Shown here in pieces: positions 20,839-31,315 of a stretch of DNA of 64,000 nt. The stretch spans positions 1 through 64,000 of the forward strand of contig JAYMGJ010000032.1 in assembly GCA_037178675.1 (NCBI GenBank), written 5' to 3'. Each line of letters begins with the position of its first letter. Within the stretch, counting starts at the first letter, position 1. The notes under the pieces were generated by a model. The model worked only from the letters and a program-made list of their open reading frames with translations. It did no database searches and had not been told where the DNA came from. Position numbers and translations under genes: made by a program. The DNA comes from Scleroderma bovista. Its lineage: Eukaryota > Basidiomycota > Agaricomycetes > Boletales > Sclerodermataceae.

Positions 20839-21945
20839 GCCCTCTATGGCCTCAAACAGGCTGGCCTAGCTTGGTGGCGCACACTCGATGAGTCTCTCAA
20901 AGAGCTCAGGTTTGAGCGCCTTAAGTCTGAAGCAGGCATCTTCTTCTACAAGAAGAAAGGCACCAACATCGTCATCGGTATTATCTATGTTGACGACGCT
21001 CTATTCTGCGGCCCTAACAAGGCTGTTGTTGATGCCATTAAAGTGCAATTTATGTGCAAATGGGAGTGCAGAGACCTTGGAGAACCTAAAGAGTTCCTCC
21101 GAATGCGAATCACTCGCAAGGGTCATGCTATCCACCTGGATCAATGCGCGTACCTACAAAAGGTCATTGAACGCTGCAGCATGCTAAATGCAAAGTCCGC
21201 AAGCACCCCACTGCCGGCTGGCTACTATGCCACCAAAAATACAGAGCCTGTTAATGCAGAACTCCGCTCCCATTTCCAGACAGTTATTGGGTCCCTTCTG
21301 TACCTTATGTTAGGCACTAGGCCCAACATTGCCTTTGCAGTCACGCATCTCTCACGCCATGCCACGAACCCATCCCAGGACCACCTGTCCAAAGCGCTTT
21401 ATATCTGTCACTACTTGATTGGTACACCTAATTACTCCCTAGTGTACAATGGTGGATCTGGTGCTGGCCTGATTGCATGCACAGACTCAGATTGGGGATC
21501 AGACCCTACCTCTCGCCTCTCACAGACAGGTTTCTACCTGAAGCTTGCAGATGGCTTGATCAGTTGGACTTCTCATGTGCAGAAGACTATTGTGTACTCG
21601 TCCACTGAGGCCGAATACATGGCTTTGAGCGATTGCACTTGCCAAGTTACCTGGATTTGGAGTTTACTCGGTGAGCTCGGCTATAAGCTGAAAGCTATCC
21701 CAATTTGCGGTGATAATCAGGGGTCCATATTCATGGCATCCAACCCTGTAACGGAGCCTTGCTCCAAGCACATCAACATCCGCTACCATGGTATCCGCAA
21801 GTCAGTCACAAAAGGTAATGTGGAACTATTCTTTATTGATGGTGCTGAGAATCCCACCGATCTGCTCACCAAGAACTTATCCCGTGAGAAATTCGTGAAG
21901 TTCAGAGCTCAACTAGGCTTACAGTTTCCCTCTGGCAGCATCTAG
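20839..21945 (+). CDS. Copia element 1 pol, C-terminal part (RT palm and RNase H)
   Basis: It resumes at LWRALYGLKQAG, exactly where RT was interrupted at about 15735. RT active-site box IIYVDDALF is intact. RNase H follows with TDSDWGSDP, SSTEAEYMAL and CGDNQGSIF, so the acidic residues are present, and ends NPTDLLTKNL before a TAG. No in-frame stop occurs in this part, in contrast to the seven TGA codons upstream. Confidence 0.9.
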   Translation, partial: ALYGLKQAGLAWWRTLDESLKELRFERLKSEAGIFFYKKKGTNIVIGIIYVDDALFCGPNKAVVDAIKVQFMCKWECRDLGEPKEFLRMRITRKGHAIHLDQCAYLQKVIERCSMLNAKSASTPLPAGYYATKNTEPVNAELRSHFQTVIGSLLYLMLGTRPNIAFAVTHLSRHATNPSQDHLSKALYICHYLIGTPNYSLVYNGGSGAGLIACTDSDWGSDPTSRLSQTGFYLKLADGLISWTSHVQKTIVYSSTEAEYMALSDCTCQVTWIWSLLGELGYKLKAIPICGDNQGSIFMASNPVTEPCSKHINIRYHGIRKSVTKGNVELFFIDGAENPTDLLTKNLSREKFVKFRAQLGLQFPSGSI

Positions 21946-21991
21946 CGCCTTATTCGCTGAAGTGCTCTACGTGCAGCACAGTGAGGGGGAG

Positions 21992-22280
21992 TGTTGAAGT
22001 CGCACGTGCACCCGGCGTAAACCGTCGATGAAGTGCGCACAAGACTGCAACCCATATTAGTGTAGACTTAGTAATAGTCCTCTTTAGAGTAGATGTTACA
22101 TGTCACATGTCACGCATCACAGTCACATGTCACACTATTTGTTGTATATAAACAGTGTTCATCGCTTATATAATATAACAGCTCTTAACCAGCTACTGCT
22201 ACCATCTCTGGTTGTGCACTCCACCCAAACAGGTGAGTTGGAGTAGCAGTTCCTCTACATATATAGGTATTGCTTCAACA
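21992..22280 (+). repeat. 3' LTR of Copia element 1
   Basis: 289 bp, matching 11247-11542 apart from scattered transitions (for example GCATAAACTG against GCGTAAACCG) and a shortened ACATGTCAC tract. The differences show that the insertion is not recent. Confidence 0.95.
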
Positions 22281-22285
22281 AGGAT

Positions 22286-22497
22286 GGCAGCTGTGTTCAC
22301 TGCCTTGTACAGCATACAGCCTCATGGATAGCCTCGCACAGGACACGTGTAGTGTAGTATATATACTGCTGCAATCCAGCACCCAGAGGCTCTCCATTCG
22401 AGCTCTCTTTGGGTCTTTGCTCTAAGATCTCCAGTCCTACTTCCTCCTCAGAGTTCCGTGTGGTAGTTCTTTGGGTTTTGCCCTTAGGGTTGTCTCA
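22286..22497 (+). mobile_element. Solo LTR, right part
   Basis: Continuation of the 377-bp solo LTR begun at 11082. It carries a TATATATA promoter-like box near 22355 and a T/C-rich leader, and ends in TCTCA before the second CGGAG. Its interruption proves that it predates Copia element 1. Confidence 0.8.
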
Positions 22498-22958
22498 CGG
22501 AGGTAAACCACCACTCGCACTTTTTCGTAGTCCTTTGTTGGTGTTGTGTTTGGGTTATTACTCCAACCCAAATCCACACTTTGACTCACAGTGTTCTCGA
22601 CCCATTCGAGCGAGGCCAAGAAATGGGCAATGGAAGGCGCCAATCTTATTGCAGAATATCTGTTGCATCACGGTATGTCATATTAGGTCCAAATGCTTCT
22701 CTACTCATACAACTTAAACAGAATCTGATGAGAGCGGGGGGTCGTCCAAGGAGGACGACAATGAAACAATTCCTGAAGTCCTGGTGGATCGATCAGGTAA
22801 TCCAAGGCTTCCAAGTTGACTTGGCTTGAAGCTGAAATCGCAGCAGCTTTTGGTGAGGGAGATATTCAAGAAGGCATATGGTAAGGTCTCCCTGATTAAT
22901 GCGTGCTTGCTCCGCTTGATTGATACCAATTACCCAGCGAAATTCACCAGATCTTCCA

Positions 22959-24485
22959 CATCAGCAAACCAACCCTTCTGATTAGCCAAGCTGACAGCAT
23001 TTGACAGCACTTAGTCGCCTGCCCAGGCTGTCTGACTCTGTACCAGTCTGTCCAACTCTGCACCAGTCTGGTTCAGCCCATTATTCCTGGTAGTCACTCC
23101 AATGTAGTATCAGTAGAGTAAAAAAAAAAAATTTATTAGAACTACTACGAGTACAATACAAATAACTAAGTACTACATATATTCAAACGGCGGGGATGGC
23201 AGTTGTCGCGTCATCGCCATCGATGCTGGGGACGGGGATCATCGTCATCGTCATCGCACGGGTGGCCATTGTCAGGGGCTGGGTGTTGTTGTTGTTGTCG
23301 GGTGGTGATGACAATGCTCGTGGTGGGATGGTGACCGCGTCGTCAACAAGGTGGTGGGGTCGTCGTCATCGTTGGGTTGCAATGATGACGCTGGCGGTGG
23401 GATGGTGGCCGCATCGTCGCTGGTGGGTGCGTCGTCAACACAGGCCGTGGTTGTGGTTGTGGTCGGTGCCGTTGCTGGTAGCTGTTGTTGCCATCGTCTG
23501 GTCGACAACGCTGGTGGGCGTCGGACGATGGTGGGGATGGGGATGGGGATGGGGGTGATCGCGTCGTCGCCGTCGATGCTGGGGATGGTGACGGGGGTAG
23601 TCATCGTCGTTGGTGGCCACATCGACGATGCTGGGGATGTGGGTGGTTGCGTCATCGCTGGGGATCGTCATTGTTGTCGGACGACACTGGAGTGGTGGTC
23701 GCATCATCATGGTCGTGGTCGGTGCCGTCGTCATTGCATTGGTGATGGCCACCGCCATTGTCGTTGCTCACAATGCGACCACCACCACCAGTGTCACTGA
23801 CGACGCCACCACCACCAGCGCGATGATGCCACCACCACCAGCGTGACGATGCCACCACCACCACCATCGACCACGATGACGACCGCCACCAGCGTCGACC
23901 ATGATGCAACAACCACTGGCGATGACAGAGACCACCACCACCACCACCAGCGTCAACCATGACACGACCACTACCGGCATCGACCACGACAATGACCACC
24001 ATCAGGGTCGACCATGACGGGCATCGACCATGACGACAACCACCACTTGATGTGGCCACCACCAGTGACAACAATGACGACCACTTGACACGACCACCAC
24101 CTGCATTGTCGACGCGGCCACCATCAGCGAAGATGACCACCCCACCACTGTCATTGACGATGTGATCACTATCCACCCCCCACCTGTGTCAACAGCCCTT
24201 AGTATATAATATTTAGTCTTTGTACTGCACATAATTAATATAAAATTGGTTAACTTGAACATTGAGTGAATTAAGATGGTTGAAAATTAAGTACAGGCAG
24301 TCAAGCTATTGGTACTGTTGGCTTGTATAAGTACTTCTGGAGCAGTTTGGGACAGTCTGGGACAGCTGGAACAGCCTGGGACAAGTACTGGAACAGTCTG
24401 TCCAGTGCTAGCCAGTTAGGTATCTTGCTGGGAGAGCTGTCCAGTACTGTCCAGTACTGTCCAGGGGAGGGCTGGTTTGCTGATG
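22959..24485. mobile_element. TIR-bounded low-complexity element (1527 bp)
   Basis: The ends are inverted: CATCAGCAAACCAACCCT at 22959-22976 and its near-perfect complement at 24468-24485 (one mismatch in 18). Subterminal CTGTCC/GGACAG words face each other. The centre (23190-24180) is simple-sequence DNA: G/T-rich GATGG/GTCGTC on the left half, switching near 23770 to C/A-rich CCACCACCA/GACCACC on the right. No target duplication is convincing and no transposase is present, so a non-autonomous or foldback element is inferred. Confidence 0.55.
23190..24185. repeat. Simple-sequence region with a strand switch in composition
   Basis: Trinucleotide-like runs of GTC/GGT/GAT (left) and CCA/CAC/GAC (right). 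All six frames stay open for long stretches, giving Val/Gly/Ser- or Thr/Pro/His-rich nonsense peptides. Not protein coding. Confidence 0.85.
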
Positions 24486-26389
24486 CAGGGCCTTGGTGCC
24501 TTGGTTGCTACTAACCAAGAATCCAGAAGAGTACATTGACAACTCCTGCTACCCTGATGGCTTTCTTATCCGTGACCCTTCCAAACTCACAAAATCGAAC
24601 ATCGACAAACTCTGGCACCACTGGGAACAGAGAGAAAAGGATAACAAGGTGTTCCTGCGTTTCATTGGTGCTAAACCCGATGATATGCCGGCCCCGTCCA
24701 ACGAAAAGCCCAAGCACCGAGTATGCAAGAGAGCATATGTCAAGATTGATCATGATTCCTCAGACTATGGCGATGATGATGATGACTACAGCAGCAACAA
24801 GAGCGAAGATGAAGATGAAGATGACAAGGGCAGTGACAACAATGACAACGGCACTCGTCGTAGTCCTAGGCATCCTGGTGGTAGTTCGACTGCTACAAGA
24901 TGCAAGGCTGGTCCTCCGAGCGGATCCACCACTCAAAAGTCCTCGCATGCGAAAGGTACAGTTGGGTCTTCAAGCAGCAGTAAGGCTCAACCTCTGCTAA
25001 TGCTTGTCAAGAAGCCTTCCACCATTGAACCTTCGAGCCCAGCCACTCATAAAGATGATCGCAGCACATTCCTTCACGGTCTCTCGACTGATCCCCAATA
25101 TGTTGCAATGTTGGAGAAGATGTATCTCCTTCCACCTTTTGTATGAATTACTGGCATTGGTCTGTTGTGTTCCTTACTAACACCAACCGCAGGAACCGTC
25201 TGAGGAGCCACGACCATTGCTTCCACAATGGGCCAGCTGGTCCTGGCAGAAAACATATCTGCCCGAGGACATTCACAAGTCGGAAGATTCTTTCCAGGCG
25301 GTGCTTACAGAGCTGAAAAGCTATCCGTGGAAATCACGCAACTATGGCACCGCGGTAGTCTTGGGACTGGGCCTTCTGATTTGTGACTGCTGGAGTGCCC
25401 AGGAGTTGGAGAAACCCGAAGATGGGGAGCAAAGAGTGGCCCCTGAGTTTTTATATTTGTCATTGCTTGGAGTCCGGCAGGTGGAAAGAGTGTTTGCGGA
25501 GGTGGATGGCATTTGTTCACGGCTAGATCAGGTGATACTGGCCGAACCAGCTGTAGGTGGAGAAAGTGTGGATGAGGAGGCAAGAAAGAGGAAGGAAGAG
25601 GAGGAAATGAGACATGCCCAGGTGGAAAAGAGGAGACAAGAGGAGGAGCAAACGCGACAGGATGAGGAGAGACAAAGACGTGAGGAAGAACAGAGGCAGG
25701 AGGAGGAAAAGTGACAGGAGGAACAGCGACGGAGGCAGGAGGAAGAGGAAGAGTGACAGAGGCAGGAGGAAGAATGAGAGAGGCAGGAGGAACAGGAGAA
25801 GAAACGAAAGGACGAAGAGGAAAAATGGGAAGCTACGAAGATGGTGGATGAAGGCTCCAAGCAAGGGGAGGCCAAAACGGCAAAGGAGAAAAAAAAGGGG
25901 AAAAAAAGAAAGGCGTGTGAACTGTCTTCCATCCCATCCACCTCCAACAATAGCAAGCATGATGAACTGGAATCAGAGGGCCAGCCTGGACCATCAAAGT
26001 GAAAGAAGACAGCTGTGTCAAAGAAGACCAGGTCCTCCAACCGCATCCGTAAGGTTGCGAGGAAACTCCGTGGCTCGTTGTAGGTCATCTTTCCATTCTC
26101 ACCAGCCTTGTTTTGTGTTCGACTTCACTGGACTATTTATGCACATCGCTATCTTTACTTGTAGTTGTACATTGTCAACTACCAATATACTGTATACGGA
26201 CTATGATCATTACTTGTATGTTACATTGCGACATTGGCTGTACTCCATTTGCAATGAGTCACACCTGCAGCTGATCCAAAAAGAGGATGGGGCAGCCAGT
26301 ACCACATCCGCAATGAATCACAGTGATGGACACCCCGGCCGGTCCCCAACCTACTAATCACTGATGTGGATTCACCCGGCTGATACTAT

Positions 26390-27760
26390 GTACCTGGGGT
26401 ATGTTACATCTGGGCGGCCTGTGGCATATTTACAATATGCCTTCCACCAGCCAGTCCTTGAGCTATGATACTCTCAGAATTGTAAAGCCAGGTGGCCCAT
26501 AGCATATCTACAATCATTTGTCATGCCAGCCGGTCCTACATTTACATAGGCAAAAATCAATTCCTGCCAGCCCATTAGCAGCAGATTGCACTCCCGGCTG
26601 GGCACACATCCACATTTGTTTTGAAGATTTTTTGCCCAAGTGGCCTATGTTATATATGCAATAGCACGTGGGGCTGGCCAATAGCATACCTACAGGACTG
26701 TCAAATATATGAAGTCAGGCAGCCTGTAACATCTTTACCATGTTCCTCATGCCAGCCGCTCCAGCCTCTGCATGACCAACAATCAATTCACTGCTGCCAG
26801 CCCTTACCATGATTGCTGCACCTTCCACTGCCAGCCGGGCCAACATCCAGATTGGTTGGAAGATCTTTTGCCCAAGCGGCCTACATTAGGTGTGCAATAT
26901 CACTTGCGCCCGGCCGATACCATACCTACATGACTCTCAAACATGTGAAGTAAGGCGGCCTATAACATCTTTACAATGTCCCTCAGGCCGGCCGCCCCTC
27001 TACCCCTACATGACCATCAGTCAATTCACCCTTCCCGGCCCTTACCATGATTGCGGCACCTTCTACCGGCAGCCGGGCCCCCATCCACGTCAGTTGGAAG
27101 ATCTTGGGCTGAAGCGGCCTACATTATATATGCAATAGCACCTAGGCCTGGCCGACACGCTACCTACATGACTCTCAAAATTGTGAAGTCAGGTGGCCTG
27201 TACCATCTTTACAATGTCCCTCAAGCCGGCCAGCCATATCTCTACATGACCAACAGTCAATTCACCCTCCCCGGCCCTTACCATGATTGCAGCATATTCC
27301 AATACTGGCCAGGCCACCATTCACGTTGGTTGAAAGATTGTGCACCAAACTGGCCTACATTATATATGCAATAGCACCTGGGCCCGGCCGATACCATACC
27401 TACATGGCTCTCAAAATTGTGAATTCAGGCGGCTGGTAATGTCTTTACAATATTCCTCCTACTGGCCAGCCCTACACTTACATGGCCCAAAATCAATTCA
27501 TTCTCACTGGCCTTTACGAGGATTACAGCAGTTTCCTCCTTTGGCCAGTCCCATAACCACATTTGTTGTAAAGATTTCTGCCTATGTGGCCTACATATGC
27601 AATAGCACATGGGCCGGCCGATACCATATCTCCATTACTCTCAACATTGGGAAGCCAGGCCTGTACCATATTTACACTTCTCCATATCGTCGGCTGGTAC
27701 CTTAACTATGTTACCTGGTATATTTTCACACTGGTGGCCCCTACCATGTTTACAATATCT
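26390..27760 (+). repeat. Satellite with a period of 236-239 bp, about six copies
   Basis: The landmark (T)TG(T/G)AAGAT...AAG(T/C)GGCCTA recurs at about 26618, 26854, 27093, 27329 and 27565. Units also share CCGGCCCTTACCATGATTGC and TACATGACTCTCAAA. Divergence is high (20-30% by eye). 27760-28400 continues as similar C/T-rich DNA with GGCC words but no clear period and no gene. Confidence 0.85.
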
Positions 27761-28411
27761 ACCTCCTCCAGCCAATACATCATCTCATATGTTGCAACAT
27801 TCTTGCCTGAGGTGGCCTGTACCATATTGACCATGTGACTATCATTTGGCTGGACCAATAATCATATTCCCATCAAGATTACACATAGACGGCCCTCCCA
27901 AGTTTACAATATCTACTTCCCCCGGCCCATACCATACCCGCACGTGATGTTGTATCCGGCTGATCCAATAGCTACAATATCTATTGTACTTACCCCTCTC
28001 ACGGCCTGTACCATCTCTATGTCCTTCCACTTCCTTGGCCAGTGCGATGGCTACATCAGTCGGAGGTTTTGATTATGAGGTGGCCCTTCCCTTATTTACC
28101 ATATTGATTCACTTGGCCAAACCCATAATCACATTGCTCTCACATCTGACATTCAGCCGGCCTGTACTACATATACAATCCATCAATATGTAGGCCAGTA
28201 CCTACCTACGCCAGGTGTGATATCGCCAATCCAACCGGCCCTTACTCCATGTGCAGCTTTCTTAGATCCACAGCCGACCCTCTATCTACAATCATCCATG
28301 CATTCAGTCTGTACCATATTTACAATATCTTGCTCCATATTTTGATATGCAGGCCGCACCTGTATTTGCATAGTCTGATCTTGCCAGCCGTTGCTATGCT
28401 GCGTACGCCGG

Positions 28412-29791
28412 CTAGACCCACCTTTGCAGGCATTTGTACACATCTGATGACCCACTTTTATGAGGGTCCATGACTGAATCACATGTTCTCTCTGCTGCAT
28501 CTGCAGGGCCATCTCCAAGCACTCCAAGCTCATCTCCAAGCACTCCAAGCTCATCTCCAAGCACTCCAAGCTCATCTCCAAGCACTCCAAGCTCATCTCC
28601 AAGCTCTATGGGGAGATCTCCCTCTGTGAGCTCTGGGTCAAAAAAATCATCTGGATCATATTGACGAACAAAATTATGGATTGTGCACAGCGCAATGGGA
28701 AGTCGGGCTTGGATGTCCATACTGTACTCGAGGGGAAGCTGGAGAACACGGAATTGGCGCTTTAAAACACTGAATATGCATTCAATCACATTCCAGAGCG
28801 AAGCATGTCGTAGATTAAATAGTTCCTCTCAATTGCATGGCCTGGTTGTGAATGTGAGTACGCTGTCACTGCTGGTCAACTGGCAGAATAAAACATACCT
28901 TTGATTTGCCTGGCGCCACTCCTTGAGATGATACTGAACCCCACGAAATGGAACTAGAAGGGCGTCCGATGTCCCAAACCCTGCATTGGCTAGAAGGTAC
29001 CTTCCCTGTGGCATTCGCAAGTCCTGGGTATGTGCATCATTCCATAGATTGGTGTCCGCAGTTGAGCCATCCCATCCGGTGAGTGTGTATGTAAAGAGGA
29101 AGTCGAAGTCACAAACAAATAGACAGTTTTGTGATAGATAGCCTTTCTGATTGCACATATGGGGCTGGTTTTCAAGGGCCATGAAGGTGCGAATGTGTGT
29201 GCCATCGACTGTGCCAATACAATTGCGGAAAAATCAGAAGTGGGGGTCGTCAGTGATTGCAGGTGAAATTGGCGTGATTTCCATTGGGAATTGTACTTGA
29301 GAGTTGTAGAATGATGGACCTGAGAGAACAAGCAGCACCCGTTTGAAGTACCTTGAAAAATGCATCATCAAATGAGAGATATGGACAAACTATTGTACTA
29401 ACTTAGTGATTGTGCTTGGTGAGTGTTGAAATCTCTCTGCGACATGTCGGGATGACAGACCGGTGACACAGGTATATAGGAATATACCCAGTTGCTCCTC
29501 AACCAATACTGGCGAGGAGGAAATGCTGTCCACACGCATCAATACTTGTGCTAGTTTATCAAATATGTCATGTGTGACCCCAAGGCATGTATGAATTCTG
29601 TTTGGATGGCCATTCAGTAACTCCAGCATCCACCCTTCACCTGATAGAATTGATGTATGGTATGGTACAGGTGCAGTGGGGGCGAGAAAGATGAGGTGAT
29701 AGTAATACACTATTTGGGAAGTGATGAGGGTGATTAAAATCACAAGGTGATGATGGCAGACATCCTGTACTTGTTGTGCTTCAAGGTCCAT
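28412..29791 (-). pseudogene. PIF/Harbinger-type transposase (DDE_Tnp_4 family), decayed
   Basis: Reading leftward from Met at 29791: a helix-turn-helix region (LSSRHVAERFQHSPSTITK), then CIGTVDGTHIRTF with the first catalytic Asp, QKGYLSQNCLFVCDFDF, YLLANAGF where the family has an Asp (LxDxGY), VQYHLKEW, an intron at 28842-28898, and LFNLRHASLWNVIECIFSVL with the final Glu. In-frame TGA codons lie at 29234-29236 and 28829-28831. Family Arg residues in the last motif read Trp and Cys (CGG to TGG, CGC to TGC type changes). The C-terminus is a 7-residue repeat (next entry). No terminal repeats were identified. The family call is firm; the enzyme is dead. Confidence 0.85.
28508..28610 (-). repeat. 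21-bp tandem repeat in the Harbinger C-terminus
   Basis: Nearly five exact copies of a 21-mer (plus-strand CTCATCTCCAAGCACTCCAAG), encoding Glu-Leu-Gly-Val-Leu-Gly-Asp repeats on the minus strand. Their near-identity contrasts with the decayed surrounding gene, so the expansion is recent. Confidence 0.9.
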
Positions 29792-31209
29792 TGTGAGGGT
29801 GATAATCTGCGATCTCCATGGCCAGTATACCTTAACAGAACAATTCTGATATGAAATAAACTAAGATTACGGCTGACTACGCTGATAGTAGATATGTGGC
29901 AGTACTTGCAATGCCACCACGTGACCACACGTGACATTGAACTGAACTTTTCTGTTTGACTTTCATTCCAGGTTTCACCGTCCAGACTGGACCTTAGGGT
30001 TCCAAAGTGCCTGAATGAACAGCCTCACAAAACTTGTAGTGAGCAGCAAGGAAGGTGCAATAAGCTAAGACGGATAAACCAGCATCGCACCATTTGGCCT
30101 CTGAAAGTGACTCGACAACCTTATTGCCAGGGGTGTGATCGAGATCACTAAGTTTCTCTGCAACAGTGGGCAACAGGTGATACTTCATACAAAATGCATC
30201 AAGTGATACATTGTGTGATATTGATATTGTGGTGCCAGGCGAGGGAAGGTTTGTGGCATTCATTGAGATGGAAGGGCCACAGCGATAAAGTGGGGTGCTG
30301 GGAAGTGGAGCTTGTGGTTGGCCTACTGGTTGGTTCTGAGAACCCAGGTGGTATGCATAAGGATTGTACAATCCAGGAGGGGGATATGGTCCATACGGAG
30401 GATAAATGTACATGGGTGGAGGATAATCAGGGTGGGAATGGTGTGAAGCTCTGTTAGGGAAAAATTCCCCACCACTGTGTTGGTGATCGCCAGCATCATC
30501 AGACATGTTGGATGTGGTCTTTGGGACCTCAGCAGGAATACAATGCGCTGGAATTGCAGTTGCCTTTGTGAAGTAGTTTGAGGTTGGTGGGGCAAGAAGC
30601 GAGGCACGTTGAGGTTGCAGGGATGGGTTAGATTTATCAGTCAATAAAAAAGAACAAAACAAACCTTGGTGGTGATGGCATTTGCCCAAATGTCAAGCCG
30701 TAATGGTGTCAATTCCCAGAATAACCCATCTGCAGCGTATACTCAAATGTCTGGGAACTGTGGATGGTTTCCAACTGGATATCTCTCCTTTAGCTTTTCC
30801 AGATCTATGCTTGCTGTGCTGCGGAATGATTCCTAGTAAAGAGTGTCATTGTCAGATGCATAGTAGTACATGTAGTTCATATGCACAATTTTTGCCTTGT
30901 ATGATCCATCTACTACTTCTGTTGTATTCTCTTCATTCTTGTGCTGATGCAATGTGCACATAGCCACTGACTGTTGGTTTGATGATGCAAAATGAGTTTA
31001 CACAGCATATATTTGTTGAGGCTGGCATAGCCACAAGCTGGCAGCCACAGTACCTCCTAACCCCCTTATTATATAGTATATATCTCGAGTAGAATAAAGG
31101 GGGTGAATAAGAATCTGCTCGCCCTCGCCCCCACCTTATCTGTTCTGAGTCTAGCCAAGCTTCTGCTTCCGTCTCTCTGACGTATCTCCTGTGTCACTCA
31201 TTCACAACA

Positions 31210-31221
31210 GGTTATGAGCCC
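31210..31221 (+). promoter_or_regulatory. Primer-binding site of Copia element 2
   Basis: GGTTATGAGCCC immediately after the 5' LTR, identical to that of Copia element 1, which is otherwise a distinct family. Complementary to a tRNA-Met anticodon arm. Confidence 0.75.
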
Positions 31222-31315
31222 CGGCTGCTCTTAACTAGGCAAGCAGAACAGTCATTGAACCAAAGCTAATTACACCACCAAGAACTATCCCCATCCCTAT
31301 CCTGCTACTATCCAT

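Larger units (their letters stand above)
11247..22280 (+). mobile_element. Copia element 1 (Ty1/Copia LTR retrotransposon), interrupted by a DIRS-like element
   Basis: LTRs are 11247-11542 and 21992-22280, both TGTTGAAG...TTCAACA, differing by point changes and a small indel. Perfect AGGAT target duplications flank it (11242-11246, 22281-22285). A primer-binding site follows the 5' LTR and a G-rich polypurine tract (about 21980-21991) precedes the 3' LTR. Gag-protease-integrase-RT-RNase H are in Copia order. Without the 5.1-kb DIRS-like insert the element is about 5.9 kb. Seven in-frame TGA codons make it non-autonomous. Confidence 0.95.
22620..26083 (+). pseudogene. Hypothetical gene with coiled-coil tail, split by a TIR element, five in-frame TGA codons
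   Basis: I do not know its function. The 5' part (22620-22880) has an intron 22675-22722 and a TGA at 22817-22819. After the low-complexity element the frame resumes near 24523 (NPEEYIDNSCYPDGFLI), with an acidic Asp/Glu/Ser block, a 52-nt intron at 25141-25192 (GTATGA...CGCAG, phase 0), a folded-looking segment (QWASWSWQKTYLPEDIHKS) and a long Glu/Arg/Gln coiled coil from about 25565. In-frame TGA codons at 25712, 25754, 25775 and 26000 interrupt the coil and a Lys/Arg-rich tail that ends at a TAG, 26081-26083. Resemblance to repetitive mushroom-genome genes is from memory of the family style, not a search. Confidence 0.65.

Noticed and set aside
23190..24185. Many long overlapping ORFs on both strands
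   Set aside because: They arise from trinucleotide-like simple sequence that lacks stops in all frames.
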